A stretch of DNA of 36,187 bases from a virus: positions 1 through 36,187 of the IMG/VR virus record IMGVR_UViG_3300037054_000135. One strand, given 5' to 3'. The position numbers and the translations under genes were made by a program. Positions 5,857 to 14,025 of the stretch are shown one piece after another. Under the pieces are notes generated by a model. It saw nothing but the letters and a program-made list of their open reading frames with translations, did no database searches and was not told the origin of the DNA. The first letter of the stretch is position 1. Every line of letters starts with the position of its first letter.

Positions 5857-7024
5857 CCTCCACAGCATGCTCTCCCCCAGCGCCGCCGAGCGCTGGATGA
5901 ACTGCTTCGGCAGTGGCTTCCTGTCCGAGGGGATGCCCCAGAAGACCTCGGCCTACGCGAAAGAGGGCACCACGGCCCACGCGCTAGGCGAGGCCATCCT
6001 CACCGGCAACACCTTCGACGAAGAAACCCCCGGCGACATGTATGAGAACGTCCGCATCTACACCGAGTATGTGCAAGGCCTGGCCGCCCAGCCTGGCGCC
6101 ATCCTCCACGTCGAGCAGCAGGTAAAGATCACCGAGAACTGCTGGGGCACGTCTGACGCCACGGTGTGGGCGCCCAAGAGCGAAACGCTGTATGTTAACG
6201 ACTTAAAATATGGGGCTGGCATCCCCGTCAGCGTCCGCGGCAACCTGCAGCTCAAGCTCTACGGCCTGGGCGCCCTGCTGACCTGTGGCTACCCCGCCGA
6301 CATCATCAACGTGGCGATCATCCAGCCTCGGATCCAGCACGAAGATGGCTGCGTCCGCTCGGTAGACTACGACGCGGTCGACCTGATTGAGTTCCACGCC
6401 GACGTCCTGGCTGCCGAGAAGAAAGTCATGGCCGCCAACCGTGACGGCGAATCGGACATGAAGACCTACGGCTACCTCACCGGCTACTGGCACGACACCT
6501 ACCTGCACCCCACCGAAAAGGGCTGCCGGTTCTGCCTGGCCGCGCCGAAGTGCCCGAAGCTGCTCAAGGAGTCCAAGCAGCTGGCCAGCCAGGTTTTCGG
6601 GCCCACCCAGGCCTACAACCCGAAGGAACTGGCCGAGGTGCTGGACCGGCTGCCCCTGCTGGAAGGCTGGATCAAGAACGTCCGGGAGTTCGCCTACAAC
6701 GAAGCTGAGGCCGGCCGGGTTCCTCCCACCTACAAGTTGGTGGAGAAGCGTGCCACCCGGAAGTGGAAGGAAAACGTGCTCGACATCTGCCTCATGGGCG
6801 TGCTGAAGATCACCGACGAATCCCAGGTCTACAAGCCCAAAGAGCTGTTGCCGGTGGGCGACATCCTCAAGCTCTGCCCCGGGCGCAACAACGATGAACG
6901 CAGCAAGGTGCTGGAGCCCTTCACCGTCAAGGAAAGCTCGGGTCACACCCTTGTGCCCGATTCCGACAAACGGGAACCCGTTCGCCTTGATGCCAAGGCG
7001 ACTTTCTCACAGGAGTTAAAGTGA
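5849..7024 (+). CDS. DUF2800 family RecB/Cas4-like nuclease
   Basis: This 391-residue protein begins with LSPSAAERWMNCFGS, the usual DUF2800 opening with a conserved cysteine, and continues with the nuclease-core segment LYVNDLKYGAG (a D-x-K pair) and a later GCRFCLAAPKCPKLL that adds three cysteines. The DxK core plus split four-cysteine arrangement matches the PD-(D/E)XK, iron-sulfur RecB/Cas4-like nucleases. In phages it is nearly always paired with DUF2815 and lies beside PolA, so it likely processes DNA ends for recombination-dependent replication. It overlaps the gene before by 8 bp and the gene after by 4 bp (GTGA). Confidence 0.88.
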   Translation: MPDLHSMLSPSAAERWMNCFGSGFLSEGMPQKTSAYAKEGTTAHALGEAILTGNTFDEETPGDMYENVRIYTEYVQGLAAQPGAILHVEQQVKITENCWGTSDATVWAPKSETLYVNDLKYGAGIPVSVRGNLQLKLYGLGALLTCGYPADIINVAIIQPRIQHEDGCVRSVDYDAVDLIEFHADVLAAEKKVMAANRDGESDMKTYGYLTGYWHDTYLHPTEKGCRFCLAAPKCPKLLKESKQLASQVFGPTQAYNPKELAEVLDRLPLLEGWIKNVREFAYNEAEAGRVPPTYKLVEKRATRKWKENVLDICLMGVLKITDESQVYKPKELLPVGDILKLCPGRNNDERSKVLEPFTVKESSGHTLVPDSDKREPVRLDAKATFSQELK

Positions 7025-7245
7025 CCTTTGCCGTCACCATCGAAAACCTGAAGGCCCACGTGGTGGCCTTCATCCAGGCCGAGGGCATCGAACTGGAAGG
7101 CGGCGCCCATAAGTGCCTCGCCAAGTTCGCCGCCTTCGTGGAGGGCAAGCAGGCCGAGCAGGACGCCATCGATCTGCTGACCGCCCGCGGCTACACCATC
7201 AACCCGCCGCTGGTGATCCTGCCGGCGCCCCCGGCCCTTCCGTAA
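7021..7245 (+). CDS. Small hypothetical protein between DUF2800 and DUF2815 (74 aa)
   Basis: It starts with GTG at 7021, overlapping the DUF2800 stop, with AGGAGTTAAA as ribosome site. The product is mostly helical (ENLKAHVVAFIQAEGIELE, FAAFVEGKQAEQDAIDLLTA) and ends in a proline-rich tail. Position and coupling suggest it acts with the nuclease and single-strand-binding protein, but no family was recognised. Confidence 0.65.
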   Translation: MTFAVTIENLKAHVVAFIQAEGIELEGGAHKCLAKFAAFVEGKQAEQDAIDLLTARGYTINPPLVILPAPPALP

Positions 7246-7263
7246 CAGTTCCGCTTCACCGCC

Positions 7264-7282
7264 GGTAGGCCGGCTGCCTACC
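7264..7282 (+). other. Intergenic hairpin before the DUF2815 gene
   Basis: GGTAGGC-CGGCT-GCCTACC is a perfect 7-bp stem in the 67-bp gap, not followed by a T run. It may set relative expression of the single-strand-binding protein by stabilising or pausing the transcript. Confidence 0.35.
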
Positions 7283-7312
7283 ATTCGCTCTCTTTCTGGA
7301 AAGGGTCATCAC

Positions 7313-7897
7313 ATGACCACCGATCGAATCATCACCCCCGAGTTCCGCGCCTGCTTCGTCTCGCTGTTCAAGGCCACCGGCTTCAAGAATGCCGACGGCA
7401 CGGAAGGCAAGCGCACCTATTCCATCAAGGCCGCGTTCCCCCCGACCGCGGATCTCTCCCAGCTGATCGCCCAGGCCAAGCAGGCGGCCATGGACAAGTG
7501 GGGCAACAACATCCCCAAGACCCTGCGCAGCCCGTTCCGCAAGAACGAGGAGACCGACAACCCGGTCCAGGGCATCGGCGACGACTGGACGATCATGACC
7601 TTCAGCGCCAACGAGGACAAGTTCAGCCCCCGGCACAACCTGGTGGACGCGAGCAACAACGGCATCATGGACGAGGTCGAGGTCTACTCGGGCGCCTGGT
7701 TCGCCGCCCAGGTCCAGGCCTACGCTTACGACACCGCCGGCAACAAGGGCGTCTCCTTCGGCCTGCGCAACGTGCAGAAGCGCCGGGAGGATGAACCCAT
7801 CGGTGGCGGCAGCGGCCCCGCCAACAAGGCCTTCGAAGCCGTCGCGGCGTCCGGACCCCAGGGCACGCCGAAGAACGCGGCCAATATTTTTGGCTGA
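7313..7897 (+). CDS. DUF2815 single-stranded-DNA-binding protein
   Basis: This 194-residue protein matches the DUF2815 family, an OB-fold group related to T7 gp2.5-like single-strand-binding proteins. Recognisable segments are YSIKAAFPPTADLSQL, a basic/aromatic core with LRSPFRKNEETDNP, and AWFAAQVQAYAYDTAGNKGV. The last ~30 residues are Gly/Pro/Ala-rich and flexible, as expected for a tail that contacts partner proteins. It would coat single-stranded DNA for the polymerase, helicase and DUF2800 nuclease encoded around it. Its ATG follows GGAAAGGGTC. Confidence 0.85.
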   Translation: MTTDRIITPEFRACFVSLFKATGFKNADGTEGKRTYSIKAAFPPTADLSQLIAQAKQAAMDKWGNNIPKTLRSPFRKNEETDNPVQGIGDDWTIMTFSANEDKFSPRHNLVDASNNGIMDEVEVYSGAWFAAQVQAYAYDTAGNKGVSFGLRNVQKRREDEPIGGGSGPANKAFEAVAASGPQGTPKNAANIFG

Positions 7898-7900
7898 GAT

Positions 7901-7917
7901 GTTGCTAGTTTCGTAAC
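7901..7917 (+). promoter_or_regulatory. Operator-like dyad O4
   Basis: GTTGCT-AGTTT-CGTAAC has a perfect right half and a left half differing by one base from O1/O3. It is followed by ACGTTAACG, adding a second short dyad. It lies in the 72-bp gap after the DUF2815 gene; no well-spaced promoter is seen, so it is the least certain site by context. Confidence 0.4.
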
Positions 7918-7931
7918 ACGTTAACGTCATC

Positions 7932-7948
7932 GCCCCGAAAGGGGCTTT
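7932..7948 (+). terminator. GNRA-loop hairpin with short T run
   Basis: GCCCC-GAAA-GGGGC is followed by TTT. A stable 5-bp stem with a GAAA tetraloop after a highly expressed type of gene could be a weak terminator or transcript stabiliser before the polymerase genes. Confidence 0.4.
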
Positions 7949-7969
7949 GGCGGTGAAAAGGAGCCTCAC

Positions 7970-8188
7970 ATGATCAAGCGTGCAGCCATCCGCGACCGAG
8001 TCTACGAAGAGCAGCGGGACCAGCTCATCCCGATTGCCGAATCCTACGCCAACCAGGTGGTGAAGTGCCGGGCCGGCGTAGGCGCCATTGAGAAGTTCCG
8101 CGAGGAGTGGACCCGGTGCTTCTGCGACCAGATGAAGAAGCTGGCGATGGCTCTGGGGATCGCGGTTGAAGTTGAGATGGGGAGCTGA
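7970..8188 (+). CDS. Small hypothetical protein before the polymerase (72 aa)
   Basis: The ATG follows AAAAGGAGCC. The helical, highly charged product (IRDRVYEEQRDQLIPIAESY..., EKFREEWTRCFCDQMKKLAM) contains two cysteines in RCFC and no membrane segment. It ends 2 bases before the polymerase start. No family was recognised; a role as a polymerase accessory is only suggested by position. Confidence 0.6.
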   Translation: MIKRAAIRDRVYEEQRDQLIPIAESYANQVVKCRAGVGAIEKFREEWTRCFCDQMKKLAMALGIAVEVEMGS

Positions 8189-8190
8189 AG

Positions 8191-10206
8191 GTGTCGATCG
8201 CGCACCTTGACTTGGAAACTCGCTCATCCTGCGACCTGAAGGCATGTGGTCTGGACGTCTACTCGAAAGACCCGACGACGGACGTTCACTGCGCGGCCTA
8301 CGCCTTCGACGACGAGCCAGTCCAGATCTGGACCGCCGCCCAACCGTGCCCTGAACGGCTGCGCCAGCATATCGAAGCCGGCGGTTTGGTGTACGCCCAC
8401 AACGCAGCCTTCGAGATAGCCCTGACCAACGAGGTGCTCGCCAAACGGCACGACTGGCCCACCCTGAAGCCCGAGCAATGCCGTTGCACAATGTGCATGG
8501 CCTACGCGATGGCACTGCCCGGCAGCCTGGAGAACGCCGCGCCAGCGGTGGGGCTCACCGAGCGCAAGGACGGGCTGGGCAAGCGGGTGATGATTAAGCT
8601 CTGCAAGCCGAACGTCAACAACGAGTTCTGGACTCCCGAGACGGCGCCCGATGACTTTCGCAAATTATACGCTTATTGCAAAACTGACGTGGAGGTGGAA
8701 CGTGCTCTTCACCACAGGCTCATGGAGTTGTCCGAGCAGGAGCAGGCGGTCTGGACCCTCGACCACAAGATCAACCAGAACGGCATTCTGGTGGACCTGG
8801 GGGCAATCGATAAGGCGCTTGCCCTGGTGGCCCAGGAGAAGACCCGTCTCGACGGCGAGATCCTGAAGGTCACGGGTGGCGTTGTCGGCAGCTGCACCGA
8901 GGTCCAGCTGCTGGTGAAGTGGATCAAGTCTCAGGGCGTCAAGATCACTGGACTGGCCAAGGCCGACGTGCTGGACGCGCTGGGTGGCGACGATCTGCCA
9001 CCCCAGGTGCGGAATGCCCTGGAGCTGCGCAAGGAAGCAGCGAAGAGCTCCACCGCCAAGTTGGTGGCCATGCGCGACCGGGCGGCCGGTGACGGACGCA
9101 TCCGTGGCATCCATCAGTACCACGGCGCCAGCACCGGCCGGTGGGCGGGCCGCGGTGTACAGACCCAGAATTTGCCTCGCTGCCGCCCCGGGATCAAGCC
9201 CCAGGACGTCGAAGACATCATCGCCCACCTGGACAGCCGCGACTACATCGACACCTTCTACGGGCCCACCCTGGACGCGCTGAGCGATTCGCTGCGTGGC
9301 ATGATCATCGCCCCGCCCGGCAAAGACCTGGTCGCCGTGGACTTCAGCAATGTCGAGGGCCGGGTGCTGGCGTGGCTGGCCGGCGAGAACTGGAAGCTGG
9401 AAGCGTTCAAGAACTTCGACCGTGGCGTGGGCCCCGACATCTACAAGCTGGCCTACAGCCGATCCTTCGGCATCCCGGTCAACGAGGTCACGAAGGAGCA
9501 GCGCCAGATCGGCAAGGTCATGGAGCTGGCCCTGGGCTACGGCGGGGGCGTCGGCGCCTTCCAGTCCATGGCCAAGAACTACAACGTCCACTTCACCGAT
9601 GAGCAGGCTGACCAGATCAAGGTGGCCTGGCGCAAGGCCCACCCACGCATCGTCGCCTACTGGTCCGGGCTGGAGGCTGCGCTCTACACCCTGACGTCTG
9701 GCCGGCCCATGACCGTGGGCCTGGGCTACGGGCCCGGGCGTAGCGTCACCTTCAAGAAGGCCGGGAGTTTCCTCTGGTGCCAGCTTCCCAGCAAGCGGGT
9801 GCTGTGCTACCCCTACCCCGAGATCCGCGAAGTCACCACCCCCTGGGGCGAGGACAAGGATGCGCTCACCTACATGACCGTGGTGTCGAACGTCAAGGCG
9901 AAGATCCTGCCGGACCCGTCGGCTTCGGGGACGTGGAAGCGCATAAGTACATATGGAGGCAGCATTTGTGAGAATTGCACCCAGGCAGTTGCCAGGGATT
10001 TGCTCGCGGAAGCTATGTTGCGCTTAGACCAACAAGGCGCTAAAATCGTGGCCCACGTTCATGACGAGGTGGTCATCGAGATCGCGCATGACGCCCCCGA
10101 GGATGCATTGAAACGGATCGAAGCGATCTTCGCTGAGGCGCCAAGTTGGGCGGTGGGTCTACCCATGGCCGCTGCTGGGTTCCGCGCCAAACGCTATCAA
10201 AAATAG
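8191..10206 (+). CDS. Phage family A DNA polymerase with 3'-5' exonuclease
   Basis: This 671-residue protein is a PolA-type replicative polymerase. The N-terminal DnaQ-like proofreading domain shows Exo I HLDLETRSS (Asp7, Glu9), Exo II YAHNAAFE and Exo III YCKTDVEVE. The polymerase core shows motif A VAVDFSNVEGR (Asp384), motif B around KVMELALGYGGGVGAF and motif C AHVHDEVVIEI (Asp625-Glu626). There is no 5' nuclease domain, as usual in phages. The start is GTG at 8191 after GGGGAGCTGAAG. With the PrimPol-helicase and single-strand-binding protein encoded nearby it would form the phage's own replisome. Confidence 0.95.
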   Translation: MSIAHLDLETRSSCDLKACGLDVYSKDPTTDVHCAAYAFDDEPVQIWTAAQPCPERLRQHIEAGGLVYAHNAAFEIALTNEVLAKRHDWPTLKPEQCRCTMCMAYAMALPGSLENAAPAVGLTERKDGLGKRVMIKLCKPNVNNEFWTPETAPDDFRKLYAYCKTDVEVERALHHRLMELSEQEQAVWTLDHKINQNGILVDLGAIDKALALVAQEKTRLDGEILKVTGGVVGSCTEVQLLVKWIKSQGVKITGLAKADVLDALGGDDLPPQVRNALELRKEAAKSSTAKLVAMRDRAAGDGRIRGIHQYHGASTGRWAGRGVQTQNLPRCRPGIKPQDVEDIIAHLDSRDYIDTFYGPTLDALSDSLRGMIIAPPGKDLVAVDFSNVEGRVLAWLAGENWKLEAFKNFDRGVGPDIYKLAYSRSFGIPVNEVTKEQRQIGKVMELALGYGGGVGAFQSMAKNYNVHFTDEQADQIKVAWRKAHPRIVAYWSGLEAALYTLTSGRPMTVGLGYGPGRSVTFKKAGSFLWCQLPSKRVLCYPYPEIREVTTPWGEDKDALTYMTVVSNVKAKILPDPSASGTWKRISTYGGSICENCTQAVARDLLAEAMLRLDQQGAKIVAHVHDEVVIEIAHDAPEDALKRIEAIFAEAPSWAVGLPMAAAGFRAKRYQK

Positions 10207-10217
10207 AAGGCTGCCAA

Positions 10218-12383
10218 ATGACGATCCTCGATCAAGCTCTGGCCCTGGCGTCCCGCGGCTTCCATGTCTTCCCGCTCAAGAACAACGGCAAGCTCCCGGC
10301 GCACAAAGGCTGGCAGGATTCTGCCACCCGCGACCCCAAGCAGATCACCAAGTGGTTCTCCAGCCAGAAGTTCAACATCGGAATTTCAACCAGCAAGTTC
10401 GGCGAGGACCAGGCCTTGTGCGTGGTCGACGTCGATGACAAGGGGGTAAAACATGGAAGCGAAACCCTGCTCGGACTCGAACTCGACGGCATCGAGTTTC
10501 CGGTTACCTGTGAGCAATCCACTCCGTCTGGGGGCCGCCATCTCATTTACGTATGCGATGCGCCGCTGCGCCAAGGCACGGACGTCCTCGGAAGCGGCCT
10601 CGACATCCGCTCACGCGGCGGGCTCATCGTCGGCCCCGGCTCCGAGATCGATGGCAAAGCCTACACCCAGATCAACGGACACTCCCAGCTCACCCCGGCC
10701 CCAGCTTGGCTTGTCACCCGCCTGGGTGTGGACGTTGGTGCTCGTCGCAGCGACAGCACTCCTGTTGGCGGGGTCGATCCTCTACGCGCTGCTGAGCGCG
10801 CCGCTGGGTTTCTGAAGGATGCGGCGCCGGCGCTGGAAGGCCAGGGTGGTGACACCCACACCTACAAGATTTTCCAAGCGTTGAAGGACATGGGCTGCAC
10901 GCTGGACCAGGCTGTGATGCTGGCCGACGAGCACTGGAACGAACGCTGCGAGCCGCCCTGGAGCCTGGAAGAATTACTGAAGTTGGCCGACCATGCCTAC
11001 CGCTATGGCCGTGAGCAGCCCGGGTGCTCCGCGCCCGAAGCTATCTTCGAACCGGTCGAGCCGCCCAAAGACCCAGGTGCCAAGCTCCATCCCTTCGCCG
11101 AGATCAACCGGGAGTATGCGCTCATCAAGCAGGGCTGCTTCATCCTCCAGGAGACCACCGACGAGGAGGGCAACCGCATCATAGAGCGCTTGCCCATCAG
11201 CGATTTCCATAACTGGTTCGCTAACAAGCCTTGGGCCACGGGCAAAGAGAAGCCAAGGCCCATCAGCCAGCACTGGATGGAGTGGTCTGGGCGCCGTCAG
11301 TATGACGCTGTGACCTTCATGCCCGGGAAGGACATGGGGCCCCGCTGGTACAATTTATGGCAGGGGTTCAGTGTCGAGCCGGCCAAGGGGAAGGCCAACC
11401 ACCCGTCCCTGGACCTGTTCCTGGAACATGCGTTGAAGAACGTGTGCGGCAACGACCCTAAGCTTTTCCACTGGCTCATGGGGTTCTTCGCCCACATGAT
11501 CCAGCGCCCGTGGGAGAAGCCCCTAGTGGCCCTGGTGTTCAAGGGCAAGAAGGGCACTGGCAAGAATGCGCTGGTGGAACGGGTGGGCCATCTCATCGGT
11601 GTCCACTTCCTTGTCGCCACCAGCGAGCGCTACCTGGTGGGGAACTTCAACAGCCACCTGGAACACAATCTGTGCCTGGTGCTGAACGAAGCCACCTGGG
11701 CCGGCGACAAGAAGACTGAAGGCATCCTCAAAGGCCTGGTCACCGAGAACAAGATGCTGATCGAGCACAAGGGCAAAGAGGCCCGCAACAAGCAGAACGT
11801 GTCCCGCATCATGCTCCTGGGCAACGAGGACTGGGTGGTTCCGGCCAGCCAGGAAGAGCGCAGGTTCGCCGTGTTCAATGTGGGCGAAGAGCGCATGCAG
11901 GACAAGCCGTTCTTCATCGCCATGCGTGAGGGCATGGAGCAGGGCGGCTACTCCCACCTCCTGCGCTACCTGCTGGACTTCGACCTCTCCACCGTCGACA
12001 TCAACGACGCGCCGAAGACCCAGGGCCTGGTGGAGCAGAAGCACGCCAGCCTGGAGATCGTCGAAGAGTGGTGGCTGAACTGCCTGATGTCGGGCGAAAT
12101 GCTGGGGTCGGACTTCGGCGGCGAGTGGCCAGACAGCGCCAACACCAATCGTCTGCGCGATGCGTGCCAGCGGTGGGCCGGCAAGCGCAACGTGAAGGGC
12201 AGGATGCCCAGCGACATCGCCTTCGGCAAGACCCTGCGCCGTGTGGCGCCTTCGTTCAAGAGCAAGAAGGCCAGGCCAGACAAGCCTGGCGACACCAGCT
12301 ACGCGTTCTTCAGCCCTGGGCTGGAACGGCTGCGGGCTGACTGGGTGAAGTTCATCGGAGGAGAGGTAGAATGGCCAGAATGA
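10218..12383 (+). CDS. PrimPol-helicase: AEP primase/polymerase fused to D5/VirE-type helicase
   Basis: This 721-residue protein fuses two activities. The N-terminal archaeo-eukaryotic primase/polymerase domain has ALASRGFHVFPLKNNGK, CVVDVDDKG (catalytic Asp71 and Asp73) and SGGRHLIYV with His108. The C-terminal superfamily 3-like ATPase (DUF5906/virulence-associated E type) has Walker A FKGKKGTGKNALVE with Lys449 and Walker B-like LCLVLNEATWAGDKK, then a sensor region ending QEERRFAVFNV. Such proteins prime and unwind DNA for phage replication. ATG at 10218 follows AGAAGG; the longer frame from 10146 overlaps the polymerase gene and is rejected. Confidence 0.92.
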   Translation: MTILDQALALASRGFHVFPLKNNGKLPAHKGWQDSATRDPKQITKWFSSQKFNIGISTSKFGEDQALCVVDVDDKGVKHGSETLLGLELDGIEFPVTCEQSTPSGGRHLIYVCDAPLRQGTDVLGSGLDIRSRGGLIVGPGSEIDGKAYTQINGHSQLTPAPAWLVTRLGVDVGARRSDSTPVGGVDPLRAAERAAGFLKDAAPALEGQGGDTHTYKIFQALKDMGCTLDQAVMLADEHWNERCEPPWSLEELLKLADHAYRYGREQPGCSAPEAIFEPVEPPKDPGAKLHPFAEINREYALIKQGCFILQETTDEEGNRIIERLPISDFHNWFANKPWATGKEKPRPISQHWMEWSGRRQYDAVTFMPGKDMGPRWYNLWQGFSVEPAKGKANHPSLDLFLEHALKNVCGNDPKLFHWLMGFFAHMIQRPWEKPLVALVFKGKKGTGKNALVERVGHLIGVHFLVATSERYLVGNFNSHLEHNLCLVLNEATWAGDKKTEGILKGLVTENKMLIEHKGKEARNKQNVSRIMLLGNEDWVVPASQEERRFAVFNVGEERMQDKPFFIAMREGMEQGGYSHLLRYLLDFDLSTVDINDAPKTQGLVEQKHASLEIVEEWWLNCLMSGEMLGSDFGGEWPDSANTNRLRDACQRWAGKRNVKGRMPSDIAFGKTLRRVAPSFKSKKARPDKPGDTSYAFFSPGLERLRADWVKFIGGEVEWPE

Positions 12384-12847
12384 ATGACATGAAGGTAGCC
12401 GCGCTGTGCGCCGCCTGCGGCTGGACGACGGTGGGTGACGCCTACCCCATCGTGTGTGCCCATTGCCAGCAAGTGGTCCACGGGCCCGGGACGTATAAGT
12501 TGGTCGACCCCAAATCGGCCGAAGCGGATCCTCTCGGCATCGCTCCCCACGAACCCGGGGCCAAGCTGGACGCGGGTAAGATCCGCCCGTGGCTGTGCGT
12601 CTCGGGATTCTCCCGCGCGCTGGCGAAGGTGGCCGACGTCACGACCAAGGGCGCCGCCAAGTATTCCCCAAACGGGTGGATGGAAGTGCCTGATGGGCAG
12701 GCCCGGTACATGGATGCCTTCGGCCGCCACATGCTGGCCCTGGGCCAAGGCGAGACGACTGACCCCGACACGGGCTGCCTGCACAAGGCGCAGATGATCT
12801 GGAACCTGCTGGCCAGTCTAGAACTGGATCTGAGGCAGGAGCCGTGA
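12371..12847 (+). CDS. Zinc-ribbon plus dATP/dGTP diphosphohydrolase-like protein
   Basis: Residues about 10-40 hold a zinc-ribbon (CAACGW and CAHCQ). Residues 55-150 match the dATP/dGTP diphosphohydrolase N-terminal (DUF5664) family: GAKLDAGKIRPWL, KGAAKYSPNGWMEV, RYMDAFGRHMLALGQGE and TGCLHKAQMIWNLLASLEL, a MazG-like all-alpha fold. Related proteins in 2-aminoadenine (Z) phages are called MazZ, but most phages with this domain have normal DNA, and no PurZ is encoded here. It probably trims the purine dNTP pool. ATG at 12371 follows GGAGGAGAGG and overlaps the primase gene by 13 bp. Confidence 0.75.
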   Translation: MARMNDMKVAALCAACGWTTVGDAYPIVCAHCQQVVHGPGTYKLVDPKSAEADPLGIAPHEPGAKLDAGKIRPWLCVSGFSRALAKVADVTTKGAAKYSPNGWMEVPDGQARYMDAFGRHMLALGQGETTDPDTGCLHKAQMIWNLLASLELDLRQEP

Positions 12848-13077
12848 CCGTCTCGCTCAAGACGAAGAACCACTACGCCAGGCGCAAGTTCATCAAGGAC
12901 CACCAGCCGGACCCGATGACCCTGCGCGATTGCCCGCAGCACAAGCTTGCCCACCCCACCGAGGCCCAGGCGAAGCAGCGCGCCGCCCTTGCGTTCAAGG
13001 CTGACGGCAAGAAGCTCTATCCCTACAAGTGCCCGCACTGCCGGAAGTGGCTCCTCACTTCGATGGAGCAGGGATAA
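12844..13077 (+). CDS. Small zinc-ribbon protein, last gene of the plus-strand block
   Basis: It starts with GTG at 12844, overlapping the previous stop in GTGA, after CAGGAGCC. The 77-residue basic product (KTKNHYARRKFIKDH...) has a C-terminal zinc-finger-like set CPQH...CPHC with KWLL after it, like short phage proteins that bind nucleic acid. Function unknown. It ends 3 bases before the bidirectional terminator. Confidence 0.65.
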   Translation: MTVSLKTKNHYARRKFIKDHQPDPMTLRDCPQHKLAHPTEAQAKQRAALAFKADGKKLYPYKCPHCRKWLLTSMEQG

Positions 13078-13079
13078 AT

Positions 13080-13106
13080 AAAAGCCCCGGATGATCCGGG
13101 GCTTTT
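13080..13106. terminator. Bidirectional intrinsic terminator between early and late blocks
   Basis: AAAAGCCCCGGA, TGA, TCCGGGGCTTTT is a perfect inverted repeat with A and T runs on both flanks, so it can terminate transcripts arriving from either strand. It stands exactly between the plus-strand early block and the minus-strand late block. Confidence 0.92.
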
Positions 13107-13123
13107 CGTTTGCGCGGTCCTCG

Positions 13124-13732
13124 CTACCAGCTCATCCCGACCACTACGAAGGCGCTGAACTTTGGCAAAGGGCTGTAGGTGCCCACAACGCCGGCCTGAA
13201 ACGGGCCGAGCTTGTGCAGATAACCCGCGAGGTAGGCCTTGTTGACCAGGTCGTAGCCGCCGATGGCCGTTGACTTCGGCTCGCGCGGCGCGGATGACAC
13301 TGGTATGTCCACGCCTCCCACGATGGTCCCGTCAGGGCTGCTTGCCACCACACGCTGGGCGTCATCCGGCATCCTCAAGAGGGTCAGATCCACTGTCGTT
13401 GTAGACGGGAGGGCCGGGGTCGGCGCGGCGCCCGGCTGGCCGTACCCATTCGTTGGGGCGGTCGCCGCGGCGGGTGCAGATGATGCCCGCACCTGGATCT
13501 TTTCGATCCTTTCCACCTTGGCGCCCTTCGGTATCTGCTGGGCGGGAACCGCCTTTGCGTCCGGCGCGCGCTCCAGGATCAGGCTGCCGTCCGCTTGCCG
13601 CGCTGCCGGCATCGCCACCTCCACCGTCGCCACGGGTTTCGGGCGAAAGATCTTCCAACCCAGACCGATGCCTGCCACGAAGATCAGCCCTGCGGCCAGA
13701 ACCCATGCTCCTATTTTTGTGGTCCATGTCAC
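13124..13732 (-). CDS. Membrane-anchored protein at the end of the lysis cassette
   Basis: This 202-residue protein has one N-terminal membrane segment (about residues 8-26, IGAWVLAAGLIFVAGIGLGW), then a periplasm-type Pro/Ala/Thr-rich region and a C-terminal part of alternating hydrophobic/polar strands (LGPFQAGVVGTYSPLP...FVVVGMSW) ending in an aromatic residue. The family was not recognised. Position beside a holin-like gene suggests an envelope role, perhaps an atypical inner-membrane spanin, but the expected coiled coil is absent and no lipoprotein partner is seen in other frames. Its ATG overlaps the holin-like stop by 4 bp. Confidence 0.65.
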   Translation of the reverse strand: MTWTTKIGAWVLAAGLIFVAGIGLGWKIFRPKPVATVEVAMPAARQADGSLILERAPDAKAVPAQQIPKGAKVERIEKIQVRASSAPAAATAPTNGYGQPGAAPTPALPSTTTVDLTLLRMPDDAQRVVASSPDGTIVGGVDIPVSSAPREPKSTAIGGYDLVNKAYLAGYLHKLGPFQAGVVGTYSPLPKFSAFVVVGMSW

Positions 13733-13965
13733 TGGCCACCTCTCATGGAAAGGGCGCCGAGACCGCAGACGCCACCCAGGGTCGCCAGCGCCGTGTTGTT
13801 GATGTGCCCGGTCCCCCGGAACTCAAGCCAGATCATCGCCAGGCCGACGAAGACGTAGGCGCCGAAGGCCAGGAGTCTGACCTCGGTGGTGTGGTCGGAA
13901 GGATTGCCTAGGCTGACTGCCCAGGATCCGGCCGCGGTGATTCGCTGAAGAAGCCAAGCCCACAT
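13729..13965 (-). CDS. Putative holin (two membrane segments)
   Basis: This 78-residue protein has two hydrophobic stretches, VRLLAFGAYVFVGLAMIWLE and a shorter TALATLGGVCGLGAL, joined by a turn, with a charged linker and an ending MRGGQ. Size and topology fit class II holins, which form the inner-membrane lesion at lysis. The assignment rests on topology and neighbourhood. The ATG follows CCGGAGACCCC. Confidence 0.6.
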   Translation of the reverse strand: MWAWLLQRITAAGSWAVSLGNPSDHTTEVRLLAFGAYVFVGLAMIWLEFRGTGHINNTALATLGGVCGLGALSMRGGQ

Positions 13966-14025
13966 GGGGTCTCCGGAAGTGGGATATCGTAAACGTCTTC
14001 GTCGTACGGGTCGTCTAGATATGGG

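Noticed and set aside
8191-12847. Z-genome (2-aminoadenine) replication system
   Set aside because: A MazZ-like domain and family A polymerase are present, but PurZ and DatZ are not, and both found genes are common in ordinary phages.
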